Shown: one piece after another, positions 31,192 to 39,195 of the stretch
Position numbering within the stretch: position 1 is the first letter of the stretch
Layout of the letters: each line of letters begins with the position of its first letter
DNA from: Salinicola avicenniae
GTDB lineage: Bacteria; Pseudomonadota; Gammaproteobacteria; Pseudomonadales; Halomonadaceae
DNA length: 64,000 bases
Direction of reading: 5' to 3'
Assembly: GCF_023736115.1 (NCBI RefSeq)
Contig: NZ_JAKQZC010000001.1
Location: 186,001 to 250,000 of the forward strand
The notes under the pieces: model-generated
What the model was told of the DNA's origin: nothing
Database searches by the model: none
What the model saw: only the letters and a program-made list of their open reading frames with translations
Translations under genes and position numbers: made by a program

Positions 31192-31965
31192 ATGCCGAAA
31201 CGCGATACGGCCCAGCGCCGTCACGCCATCCTGGCGTACATCAACGACCATGGCGAGACGCCGGTGGAGCGGCTTGCGAGCCGGTTCGCCATCTCCGAAG
31301 TGACCGTGCGCAAGGACCTCTCGACGCTCGAGCGTAGTGGTCTGCTGTTGCGCCGCTATGGCGGGGCGGCGCCACTGCCACAGGAGATGCTCGGTGAGCC
31401 GGCGCAGGCGCTGTCGCCGTTCAAGCGCGCCATTGCGCGGGCCGCGCGAGCCCGCATTCGCGAGCACAACCGCATCATTGTCGACAGTGGTACCACCACG
31501 GCGGCCCTGATCGGCGAGCTTGGCGGTCTGCGCGGCCTGGTGGTGATGACCAACTCGCTGACCGTGGCCGGCGCCCTACGCGAGCTGGAACCGGAACCGG
31601 CGCTGCTGATGACCGGTGGTACCTGGGACCCGCATTCGGAGTCATTCCAGGGACAGGTGGCCGAACAGGTGCTACGTGCCTATGACTTCGATCAGCTTTT
31701 CGTCGGGGCCGACGGCATCGATCTCGCACGCGGCACCACGACTTACAACGAACTGTTCGGGCTGACACGGGTCATGGCGGATGTCGCCCGCGAGGTCGTG
31801 GTCATGGTGGAAGCCGATAAGATCGGCCGCCGCATCCCCAATCTGGAACTGCCGTGGGCGCGCATCGACACCCTGGTGACCGATGCGCGCCTCGACGACG
31901 CGGCGGCCGCCGCCATCGAATGCCAGGGCGTGACCCTGATCGTGGCGCCCGCCGCCGAGGCCTGA
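31192..31965 (+). CDS. glmR: DeoR-family regulator next to glmS (GlmR-like)
   Basis: Transcriptional regulator of 257 residues. The N-terminal winged helix-turn-helix (about 5-60, RRHAILAYINDHGETPVERLA then SEVTVRKDLSTLE) is the DeoR signature; the rest is a sugar-phosphate isomerase-like effector domain with IVDSGTTTAALIGEL and the late FVGADGID motif. In pseudomonads the gene before glmS is named glmR. It precedes glmS by 25 bases, so it likely senses an amino-sugar phosphate and controls glmS. No ribosome-binding site precedes the ATG (AATTCTCC), which is unusual here. Confidence 0.82.
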   Translation: MPKRDTAQRRHAILAYINDHGETPVERLASRFAISEVTVRKDLSTLERSGLLLRRYGGAAPLPQEMLGEPAQALSPFKRAIARAARARIREHNRIIVDSGTTTAALIGELGGLRGLVVMTNSLTVAGALRELEPEPALLMTGGTWDPHSESFQGQVAEQVLRAYDFDQLFVGADGIDLARGTTTYNELFGLTRVMADVAREVVVMVEADKIGRRIPNLELPWARIDTLVTDARLDDAAAAAIECQGVTLIVAPAAEA

Positions 31966-31990
31966 ACGCTTTTTCTCGAGGAGATCGAAC

Positions 31991-33820
31991 ATGTGTGGAA
32001 TCGTCGCCGCGCTCGCCGCGCGCAACGTGCAGGGCATCCTGCTGGAGGGCCTGAGGCGGCTCGAGTATCGCGGTTACGACAGCGCCGGGGTCGCGGTCCT
32101 GAACGCTGCCGGGCAGCTCGAACGCCAGCGTGCGGTGGGCAAGGTCGCCGCGCTCGAAGCGGCGCTCGGCCAGCACGGCCTGCCGGGGCACGTCGGCATC
32201 GCTCATACTCGCTGGGCGACTCACGGCAAGCCTTCCGAGGCGAATGCACATCCGCATAGGGGCGGCCACGCGCTGGCGATCGTCCACAACGGCATCATCG
32301 AGAACTTCGAGCCGCTCAAACGCGAGCTGGAAGCGGATGGCGTGATCTTCGAATCGGAAACCGATACCGAGGTCGTCGCGCATCTGCTCGATCGGGCCTT
32401 CCTCGAACAGGGGGACCTGCTGACCGCCGTCCAGGCGACGCTTGCACAGATCGATGGCGCCTACGCGCTGGCGGTGATGCACGCCGGTGCGCCGCGCGAG
32501 ATCGTCGGCGCGCGCAAGGGCAGCCCGCTGGTGGTCGGCGTCGGGATCGACGAAAGCTTTATCGCTTCCGATGCGCTGGCGCTCCTGCAGGTCACCGACC
32601 GCTTTATCTATCTGGAGGAGGGCGACGTGGTACGCCTTTCCGATGCGCGGGGCATCGAGGTGTTCGACGCTGACGGCCAGTCGGCCACGCGTGAGGTGCA
32701 CACCTATGTCCATGGCGACGGCGCGGCCAGTCGCGGCGACTACCGCCACTTCATGCTCAAGGAGATCTTTGAACAGCCGGCGGTGATTGCCGCCACGCTG
32801 GAGGGCCGGCTGGGTGCCGGTCGCGTGCTGGAGGCGAGCTTCGGCGCCGAGGCGAAGGCGCGCTTCGCCAAGGTTAAGCAGATCCATATCGTCGCCTGTG
32901 GTACCAGCTATCACGCCGGCCTGGTGGCGCGCTACTGGCTCGAGAAGCTCGCCGGCCTGCCGACGCAGGTCGAGGTCGCCTCCGAGTATCGCTATCGCGA
33001 CGTGGTGGTGCCGCCAGACACGCTCTTCGTCACACTCTCCCAGTCCGGCGAGACCGCCGATACGCTGGCCGCGCTGCGCTATGCCAAGACGTTGAACTAT
33101 CTCGGTGCGCTGGCGATCTGCAATGTGCCGGGCAGCTCCTTGACCCGCGAGTCCGATCTGTCGCTGATGACCCAGGCCGGACCGGAGATCGGCGTTGCCT
33201 CGACCAAGGCCTTCACGACGCAGCTGGTCGCGCTGCTGTTGCTGACGCTGTCGCTGCGTCCCGAGCGCGGCGACGATCGCGAAGCTGCGCTGGTCCAGGC
33301 ATTGCGCGGATTGCCTGCCGTGCTCGAGCGGGCGCTGGAGATGGATGCCCCGATCGCGGCGCTCTCCGAGGCCTTCGCCGAGAAGCATCACGCGCTCTTT
33401 CTGGGGCGGGGCACTCAGTTCCCGATCGCGCTGGAAGGCGCGCTCAAGCTGAAGGAAATCTCCTACATCCACGCTGAAGCCTATCCGGCCGGCGAGCTCA
33501 AGCACGGGCCGCTGGCGCTGGTCGACGCCGACATGCCGGTGGTCGCCGTGGCGCCCAACGACGAGCTGCTGGAGAAGCTCAAGTCCAACCTGCAGGAGGT
33601 TCGCGCGCGCGGCGGTGAGCTGTTCGTCTTTGCCGACGCGGGTGTGGCACTCCAGGCTGCCGACAATCTGCGTGTGCTTCATGTACCCCCCATCGATGAG
33701 ATCCTCGCGCCGATTCTCTACACCCTGCCGCTGCAGCTGCTCTCCTATCACGTCGCCGTGCTCAAGGGCACAGATGTCGACCAGCCGCGCAATCTGGCCA
33801 AGAGCGTGACGGTCGAATAA
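31991..33820 (+). CDS. glmS: Glutamine-fructose-6-phosphate aminotransferase GlmS
   Basis: Makes glucosamine-6-phosphate from fructose-6-phosphate and glutamine, the entry to cell-wall amino sugars. The 609 residues match E. coli exactly in length. Cys2 after the initiator Met (MCGIVAALA) is the glutaminase nucleophile; residues 1-240 are the class II glutaminase, followed by two SIS domains with CGTSYHAGL and SQSGETADT, ending in the conserved PRNLAKSVTVE. GAGGAG precedes the ATG. It is translated from the glmR-glmS unit. The stop codon lies in an imperfect 18-bp tandem repeat. No glmS ribozyme is present. Confidence 0.98.
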   Translation: MCGIVAALAARNVQGILLEGLRRLEYRGYDSAGVAVLNAAGQLERQRAVGKVAALEAALGQHGLPGHVGIAHTRWATHGKPSEANAHPHRGGHALAIVHNGIIENFEPLKRELEADGVIFESETDTEVVAHLLDRAFLEQGDLLTAVQATLAQIDGAYALAVMHAGAPREIVGARKGSPLVVGVGIDESFIASDALALLQVTDRFIYLEEGDVVRLSDARGIEVFDADGQSATREVHTYVHGDGAASRGDYRHFMLKEIFEQPAVIAATLEGRLGAGRVLEASFGAEAKARFAKVKQIHIVACGTSYHAGLVARYWLEKLAGLPTQVEVASEYRYRDVVVPPDTLFVTLSQSGETADTLAALRYAKTLNYLGALAICNVPGSSLTRESDLSLMTQAGPEIGVASTKAFTTQLVALLLLTLSLRPERGDDREAALVQALRGLPAVLERALEMDAPIAALSEAFAEKHHALFLGRGTQFPIALEGALKLKEISYIHAEAYPAGELKHGPLALVDADMPVVAVAPNDELLEKLKSNLQEVRARGGELFVFADAGVALQAADNLRVLHVPPIDEILAPILYTLPLQLLSYHVAVLKGTDVDQPRNLAKSVTVE

Positions 33821-33839
33821 AGCGTAACGGTCGAAGTAA
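33803..33839. repeat. Imperfect tandem repeat across the glmS stop
   Basis: AGCGTGACGGTCGAATAA (33803-33820, ending in the stop) is followed directly by AGCGTAACGGTCGAAGTAA (33821-33839). They differ by one substitution and one inserted G. A hairpin AGGCGC-TTATGG-GCGCCT (33839-33856) follows and may terminate glmS. Confidence 0.88.
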
Positions 33840-33892
33840 GGCGCTTATGGGCGCCTAAGGAGAGTCGGTGACAATGAACAGGAGAACGTCGA

Positions 33893-34267
33893 ATGACGAA
33901 ACGACTCGCGCTACTGACACTGCTGATGCTCGGCATGACTTCCGGCATGGTCGAGGCCGACACGCGTGCGCTCTCGCAGCCGCCAAGCGGTGAACCGGCC
34001 GACTGCGAGGGGTGGGGCGACTACGGCGAGACCATTATCGGCAAGCTCTGGGAACGCGTCTCTCCCGCCGCGATCAATGCCGAGCTGCCGACGGCGACCG
34101 CCGAGGAGAGTGATAACGCCAGAGCGCAGGTGGTCATCGCCAGAGGCGTACTGAGAGATGCCAAGCAGATGATGCGCTATCGCCAGAACTACGACATTGC
34201 CAAGGCCGATGTCATGACGTCTTTCGGACGGCAGATACGTCGGAAGTGCGAGGAGGCCCAGGAGTAA
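33893..34267 (+). CDS. Small exported protein of unknown function
   Basis: A 124-residue protein I do not recognise. It starts with a clear signal peptide (MTKRLALLTLLMLGMTSG, likely cleaved after EA at 21-22), so it should be periplasmic or secreted. Only two Cys remain in the mature part, Cys38 in DCEGWGDYG and Cys119 in RRKCEE, which could form a disulfide joining the ends. The C-terminal half is helical and charged. A good AGGAG site lies eight bases before the ATG. It stands alone after glmS and is convergent with the dehydrogenase gene, seven bases apart. Confidence 0.75.
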   Translation: MTKRLALLTLLMLGMTSGMVEADTRALSQPPSGEPADCEGWGDYGETIIGKLWERVSPAAINAELPTATAEESDNARAQVVIARGVLRDAKQMMRYRQNYDIAKADVMTSFGRQIRRKCEEAQE

Positions 34268-34274
34268 CCTGGCC

Positions 34275-35198
34275 TCATAACTCGGGCGAAGTCGCCCAGG
34301 TGGCGCCGGTCAGCTCGCAGGAGACCTGCCATAGCCGGTCTTCCACGGCTGGATCGCGCGCTGCCGGGCTGCGGTAGGCCCGCGTCGGTTGTCCCCGGGT
34401 TTCCCCCCAGCCGTCGGGGCCGTAGTAGTCGCCGCCTCGGACGTCGTTGGCGAGTGCCGCGTAGAGCGTGGGGCGGGCACCGTCGTCGGCGGACTGGCTC
34501 AGTAGCGGCATCACTAGTTTGAAGAGTCGCCCGGCAAGCGGACGGCTGCGGACGCCGACATCGAACAGCGCCGTGCGTGATAGCCCGGGGTGGGCGGCCG
34601 CGCTCAACAGGCCCCAGCCACCGCCATCGCTGCGCTTTTGTAGCGCCTGGGCGAACAGCAGCATGGCAAGCTTGGACTGCCGATAGGCGCGCCACGGATC
34701 GTAACGACGCGCGCCGGCGAGATCCTCGAAATCGATACGGCCGCTGCGGTGAGCCAGACTCGAGAGCTGAACCACCCGTGCCGGCTTCCCTTGCCGGCTC
34801 TCCTCGAACAGCAGCGGCAGCAGGCGGCTGGTGAGCAGGAAGTGACCGAGATAGTTCACCCCGAGCTGGCGTTCGAAGCCGTCCTCGGTCCGTTCGCGCG
34901 TCGGCAGGGCCATGAGACCGGCGTTGTTGATCAGGCACGCCAGGCGCGGCTCGTTCGCCGTCAGCCGCCGAGTGAAGGCGCGCACCGAGGCCAGGCTGTC
35001 GAGATCGAGCGGTTCGAAGCGCACGTCGGCGTCGGGCCGGTGGCGGCGTAGCGTGTCGCAGGCGATGCGCCCCTTGTCGGGCCGGCGCCCGGCGATGACC
35101 ACCCGATAGCCCTGTTCGGCCAGCCCACGGGCGGTTGCCAGGCCGAGACCGGCGGTTGCACCGGTGACCACGGCCAGCGGGGGTGTCGTTTCTGACAT
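34275..35198 (-). CDS. Short-chain dehydrogenase/reductase (SDR)
   Basis: NAD(P)-dependent oxidoreductase of 307 residues, substrate unknown. TGATAGLG at 12-19 is the cofactor glycine motif; Arg38-Arg39 after the second strand favours NADP; NNAG is at 91-94; Ser146 or 147, Tyr172 and Lys176 (YRQSK) form the catalytic set. Overall similarity is to the retinol-dehydrogenase/WWOX-like SDRs, often annotated as oxidoreductase or protochlorophyllide reductase-like. Divergent from the HdeD-like gene with 56 bases between starts. Confidence 0.88.
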   Translation of the reverse strand: MSETTPPLAVVTGATAGLGLATARGLAEQGYRVVIAGRRPDKGRIACDTLRRHRPDADVRFEPLDLDSLASVRAFTRRLTANEPRLACLINNAGLMALPTRERTEDGFERQLGVNYLGHFLLTSRLLPLLFEESRQGKPARVVQLSSLAHRSGRIDFEDLAGARRYDPWRAYRQSKLAMLLFAQALQKRSDGGGWGLLSAAAHPGLSRTALFDVGVRSRPLAGRLFKLVMPLLSQSADDGARPTLYAALANDVRGGDYYGPDGWGETRGQPTRAYRSPAARDPAVEDRLWQVSCELTGATWATSPEL

Positions 35199-35254
35199 CG
35201 AACTCGCTCCGTCGACGGTCTATGTTGAGACAGGCATATCAATCGGAGTCGGGA

Positions 35255-35800
35255 ATGGCAAACGCATCGAGAAGTCTGATCGGGCGCAGCTGGTGGATCC
35301 TGATGGCGCTCGGCATCATCGCCGTGATCTTCGGTTTGATCGCGATCTTCCAGCCGCTGTCGGCCATCGCGGCGTTGACCTGGATCATGGGCATCATGGC
35401 GCTGGCGGAGGGCATTACCACGCTGTTTGGCGCAGCCACGGCCTACCGTGGCGCGGGCAAGGGCTGGCTGATCTTCTACGGCGCCTTCTCGGTGCTGTTC
35501 GGCCTGGTCGCGATCTTCGACCCGCTGTCCATGGCCAGCGCCCTGCTGGTGCTGGTGGGTATCTGGTTGGTAATCGCGGGCATCTATCGCCTGCTGCTGG
35601 GGCTCAAGATTCGCCGCAGCGCCCCCGGCGAGGGTTGGACGGTACTCAGCGGGGTGCTGGCGCTACTGCTGGGGATCCTGCTGGTGGTCAGTCCGCTCAG
35701 TGGCCTGGTGGTGACGGCGCTGTGGATCGGCGTCGTGGCGCTGCTCTACGGTATTGTCCAGATACTCGCCGCGTTGCGGGTCAAGCAGGCGTTCGCCTGA
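35255..35800 (+). CDS. HdeD family (DUF308) integral membrane protein
   Basis: Six-helix inner-membrane protein of 181 residues with DUF308 repeats: the segments GLIAIFQPLSAIAALTWIMG and GLVAIFDPLSMASALLVLVG are clear internal duplicates. HdeD is named for acid resistance in E. coli, but most relatives have no proven role. ATG 35255 has GGAG spaced seven bases upstream; earlier in-frame ATGs lie inside the divergent promoter region. It is convergent with mltA, with stop codons two bases apart. Confidence 0.85.
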   Translation: MANASRSLIGRSWWILMALGIIAVIFGLIAIFQPLSAIAALTWIMGIMALAEGITTLFGAATAYRGAGKGWLIFYGAFSVLFGLVAIFDPLSMASALLVLVGIWLVIAGIYRLLLGLKIRRSAPGEGWTVLSGVLALLLGILLVVSPLSGLVVTALWIGVVALLYGIVQILAALRVKQAFA

Positions 35801-35802
35801 GC

Positions 35803-36939
35803 CTAGCGATTCGGCATCAGCACCCACATCTCGCCGCGCTGCTTCATCCGGCTGGCCGCTTCGCCGGCCGCGTCGCCGTGACCCCAGTAGAAGTCGGCGC
35901 GCACCGCGCCCTTGACCGCGCTGCCAGTGTCCTGGGCAACCATCAGCCGCTGCAGTGGCTGCTCGGAGAGCGGCCGGGTCGTCGACAGAAAGACCGGGGC
36001 GCCGAGCGGGATCTCGCTGGGGTCTACCGCAATGCTGCGTTCGGAGGTCAACGGCACACCGAGCGCACCGACTGGCCCGCTGGTGTCGTCGAGCGCCTCC
36101 TCTCCCTTCAGCTCGCGGAAGAACACCACGCGTGGATTGACGTCGAGCATCGCATCGACCTGCGAGGGATGACGCCGGGCCCAGTCGCGTACGCCGGGTA
36201 GTGTGGCCTCGGCGGGCGTGATCTCGCCGCGCTCGATCAGGCGGCCGGCGAACGACTGAAACGGCTGATTGTTGGTGCCGGCGTAGGCCACCCGCATGGT
36301 GCTGCCGTCGGTCAGTTCGACGCGACCGGAGCCCTGAATCTGCAGGTAGGCGGCTTCCACGGGGTCGTCGACCCAGACCAGTTCGGTGCCGTCGAGATCG
36401 CCGCTGGCACGCAGCTCTCGGCGCGTCGGGCCGACATGGGTGTGTCGCTTCCAGTAGCGCGGGTAGCGGTAGAGCGGTGTCTGGTAGGGACCGCCGCGCA
36501 CCCGCGAACCGCGCAGGACCGGCTCGTAGTAGCCGGTGATCAGGCCGCTGGCACTGCCATCGCTGTTGGTCACGCGGTATGGGGTGAAGCGCGTCTCGAA
36601 GAAGGCCTGGATCGCCTCGGCGTTGAGCGGATCGACGGAGGCGGCATCCTCGCACACCGCGCGCCACTGGGGCTTGCGCGCGAGTCGCGTACAGCTCTCG
36701 CGGAAGGCGCTCCAGGCCGCCATCGGCTGGTCCCGGTTCCAGCCCGGCAGATTGTGCCAGTCGGCGACACGGTCGCGCTGCTCGACGCGCGCCTCGGCAT
36801 CGCCACCCCGTGCGGTGGGGGCCGGCGTGACCGGGCCTCCGGCACAGCCGGCGATCATGAGCGCGAGCAGCAGGACAGCCAGCAGGGGCAGGCGGCGAGA
36901 AAAACGGGGATACGCGGGAATCCGCCCGGCGTCGAGCAT
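35803..36939 (-). CDS. mltA: Membrane-bound lytic murein transglycosylase A
   Basis: Outer-membrane lipoprotein that cleaves peptidoglycan glycan strands to 1,6-anhydro products. From ATG 36939 (AAGGA nine bases upstream) it has 378 residues. The signal peptide ends LMIAGC with lipidated Cys32. FTPYRVTNSDGSASGLITGYYEP opens the MltA domain and VAQDTGSAVKGAVRADFYWGHG near the end is the 3D-domain catalytic segment with the conserved Asp of QDTGSA. Monocistronic; divergent from pdxY. Confidence 0.93.
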   Translation of the reverse strand: MLDAGRIPAYPRFSRRLPLLAVLLLALMIAGCAGGPVTPAPTARGGDAEARVEQRDRVADWHNLPGWNRDQPMAAWSAFRESCTRLARKPQWRAVCEDAASVDPLNAEAIQAFFETRFTPYRVTNSDGSASGLITGYYEPVLRGSRVRGGPYQTPLYRYPRYWKRHTHVGPTRRELRASGDLDGTELVWVDDPVEAAYLQIQGSGRVELTDGSTMRVAYAGTNNQPFQSFAGRLIERGEITPAEATLPGVRDWARRHPSQVDAMLDVNPRVVFFRELKGEEALDDTSGPVGALGVPLTSERSIAVDPSEIPLGAPVFLSTTRPLSEQPLQRLMVAQDTGSAVKGAVRADFYWGHGDAAGEAASRMKQRGEMWVLMPNR

Positions 36940-37137
36940 GCGGTGTCGATCCTTGAAACGTGCAGATGAGGTACGAGACGTCGTGAGTCGGCGACGACCA
37001 ACGAGCGCGGCGGCGCCGACACGAACAGCAGCGAGCATAGCGTCAGCATTCGGTGGCGTCGAGCAGCGGCTCGCCCCTGCCGTTGCGGCAGCAGGGCGAT
37101 TACACTATGCCCTTTGCTTTCGTGGCAGGACCGTTTC

Positions 37138-38010
37138 ATGACCCACGTCATCTCCATTCAGAGCCATGTCGCCTACGGCTATGTCGGCAACCGTGCAGCC
37201 GTCTTTCCGCTGCAGCGGCTGGGACTGGAAGTCACCGCCATCAATACCGTCCAGTTCTCCAACCACACCGGCTACGGCGCGTTTACCGGCGAGGTGTTCA
37301 CGCCCGACCATCTGCGTCAGGTGCTGGACGGCGTCGAGGCGCTGACCGGGCTCGGCGGCGTCGATGCCCTGCTTTCCGGCTACATGGGCGACGAGGGCAT
37401 CGGCCGTGCGGTGCTCGACAGCGTCGATCGGGTCAAGCGAGCCAACCCGGCGGCGCTCTACTGCTGCGATCCGGTCATGGGCGATATCGGGCGCGGCTTC
37501 TTCGTGCGCGAGGGCATCCCCGAATGGATGCGCGACCACGCCATCGGACGTGCCGATATCGTCACGCCGAACCAGTTCGAACTCGGTTTTCTTGCCGGGC
37601 GCGACATTCAGACGCTGGAGGACGCGCTCGAGGCCGCCGCCGAACTGCGTCGGCGCGGACCGAAGGTCGTGCTGGTCACCTCGCTGGAGGTGAGGGGGGA
37701 CGACGGCGAACAGATCGGCATGCTGGTCGATTCGGCCGCCGGCAGCTGGCGCATTCGCACGCCGAAGGTGGCTTTCGACATTCCGCCCAACGGCGCCGGC
37801 GATTTTACCGCGGCGATGTTTCTTGCTCACAGCCTGCGGGCCGGGCTTGCCGAGGAAGGCCCGGCGCGCGCGCTCGAGCAGACCGCGGCCGCCGTGCAGA
37901 TGCTGTTCGACCACACGCGCCAGGCCGGCACGCGCGAGCTGGCGATGATTCGCGCGCAGCACGATATCGTTTCTCCGACGGTGGCTCTGCACGCCGAAAG
38001 GCTGCGTTGA
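37138..38010 (+). CDS. pdxY: Pyridoxal kinase PdxY
   Basis: Ribokinase-fold kinase of the PLP salvage pathway. From ATG 37138 (AGGA seven bases upstream) the protein has 290 residues (E. coli 287). SIQSHVAYGYVGNRAAVFPLQRLG is the substrate-binding N-terminus, CDPVMGD the metal site and NGAGDFTAAMF the catalytic Asp and anion hole. Monocistronic; the DUF72 gene follows after 60 bases. Confidence 0.95.
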   Translation: MTHVISIQSHVAYGYVGNRAAVFPLQRLGLEVTAINTVQFSNHTGYGAFTGEVFTPDHLRQVLDGVEALTGLGGVDALLSGYMGDEGIGRAVLDSVDRVKRANPAALYCCDPVMGDIGRGFFVREGIPEWMRDHAIGRADIVTPNQFELGFLAGRDIQTLEDALEAAAELRRRGPKVVLVTSLEVRGDDGEQIGMLVDSAAGSWRIRTPKVAFDIPPNGAGDFTAAMFLAHSLRAGLAEEGPARALEQTAAAVQMLFDHTRQAGTRELAMIRAQHDIVSPTVALHAERLR

Positions 38011-38070
38011 TGGCCGCTCGGCGAAACGGTTTCCTCGCCTGCGGTCGGGCGTTAGCGTGAGCCCGACCGC

Positions 38071-38940
38071 ATGTTGAATGCGCAGCCAGCGCCACCGCTT
38101 TACCTGGGTATGGCGATGTGGGCCAATCCCGACTGGCGCGGTAGTCTGTTGCCGGCGCACGGCGATGTCGAGCTCGCCGACTATGCCGGCGTGTTCAATG
38201 CGGTAGAGGGCAATACCACCTTCTACAGCGGGATTCCCAAGGCGGAAACGGTGGCGGCGTGGGCCGAACAGGCGCCTGATACCTTCCGTTTCTGCTTCAA
38301 ACTCCCCGGGCAGTTGACCCACGCCAAACGCCTGCGAGACATCGACGACGAGTTCACGCGTTTTATTCAGCGTCTTTCGCCGCTCGGCGACCGGCTGGGG
38401 CCGCTGATGGTGCAGCTACCGCGCGATTTCGGCCAGGCCGAACTGCCTGCGCTCGAACAGCTGCTGACACAATGGCCCAGCGATATCCCCTGCGGTGTCG
38501 AGGTCAGGCACGGTGATTTTTTCCACAAGGGGACGGCCGAACAGCGATTCAACCGCTTGTTGATAAGTCAAGACGCCAATCGGATTATGCTCGACGTGCG
38601 TGCGCTCTTTGCCACACCCGCAGGGGTTGACAATCGTCTCGCCAAGGCTCAAGAAGAAAAACCGAAAGTCCCACTACACGTGCTCTCCACGGCGGTCAAC
38701 CCGGTGATTCGTTTTATCGGGCACTTCGATGATGCGGTCAACGACGCTCGTTTTACCCCGTGGATAGAACGCCTCGTCCTGTGGATAAAACAGGGGAAAA
38801 CCCCTTTTCTCTTTGTGCATACGCCGGACAATCGCCTGGCGCCGGAGTTGGCTCGCCGGTGCTATGCACGCCTGGCCGAGCGCATCGCGCTACCCCCGCT
38901 GGCGGCGTTTGCCGGCGAACATCAGGTATCGCTGTTTTAG
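38071..38940 (+). CDS. DUF72 family protein (YecE-like)
   Basis: TIM-barrel-like protein of unknown function, 289 residues. YLGMAMWANPDWRGSLLP at the start, the YAGVFNAVEGNTTFYSGIP segment, RFCFKLPGQLTHAKRLRD and the VEVRHGDFF motif are the DUF72 hallmarks. The family is widespread and has no established reaction. A perfect DnaA box sequence (TGTGGATAA, 38780-38788) occurs inside the gene by chance or as a titration site. No conserved operon partner is visible. Confidence 0.88.
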   Translation: MLNAQPAPPLYLGMAMWANPDWRGSLLPAHGDVELADYAGVFNAVEGNTTFYSGIPKAETVAAWAEQAPDTFRFCFKLPGQLTHAKRLRDIDDEFTRFIQRLSPLGDRLGPLMVQLPRDFGQAELPALEQLLTQWPSDIPCGVEVRHGDFFHKGTAEQRFNRLLISQDANRIMLDVRALFATPAGVDNRLAKAQEEKPKVPLHVLSTAVNPVIRFIGHFDDAVNDARFTPWIERLVLWIKQGKTPFLFVHTPDNRLAPELARRCYARLAERIALPPLAAFAGEHQVSLF

Positions 38941-39107
38941 TCGCTCGCCCCACGCCTGATCAGTCAGTCGAAAATGCAACGTTATCGCGATGCTTTGGTG
39001 AATCCAGTGGGGCGTCGATATTGTGTGATGAGCTGTTCTGGTGGTGTTTTCACGACTCAAGGTGGGATTTTCCAAGTGAAAGGAGGGATGAAAGGTCCAT
39101 GAGTCGG

Positions 39108-39113
39108 TATAAT
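39108..39113 (+). promoter_or_regulatory. Possible -10 element upstream of the NSS transporter
   Basis: A perfect TATAAT preceded by TCGG lies 82 bases before the transporter ATG. I see no good -35 hexamer at the right distance, so this is only a candidate. Confidence 0.35.
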
Positions 39114-39195
39114 CCGCGCCGACAAAAGGAGCCCGCCTGCAACCGTATGGGGATGACCACGGCTCCCGACAACAGCATTATTCGATGGTGAATTC

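Noticed and set aside
31966-31990. glmS ribozyme/riboswitch upstream of glmS
   Set aside because: Only 25 bases separate glmR and glmS, too short for the ribozyme, and the class is typical of Gram-positives.
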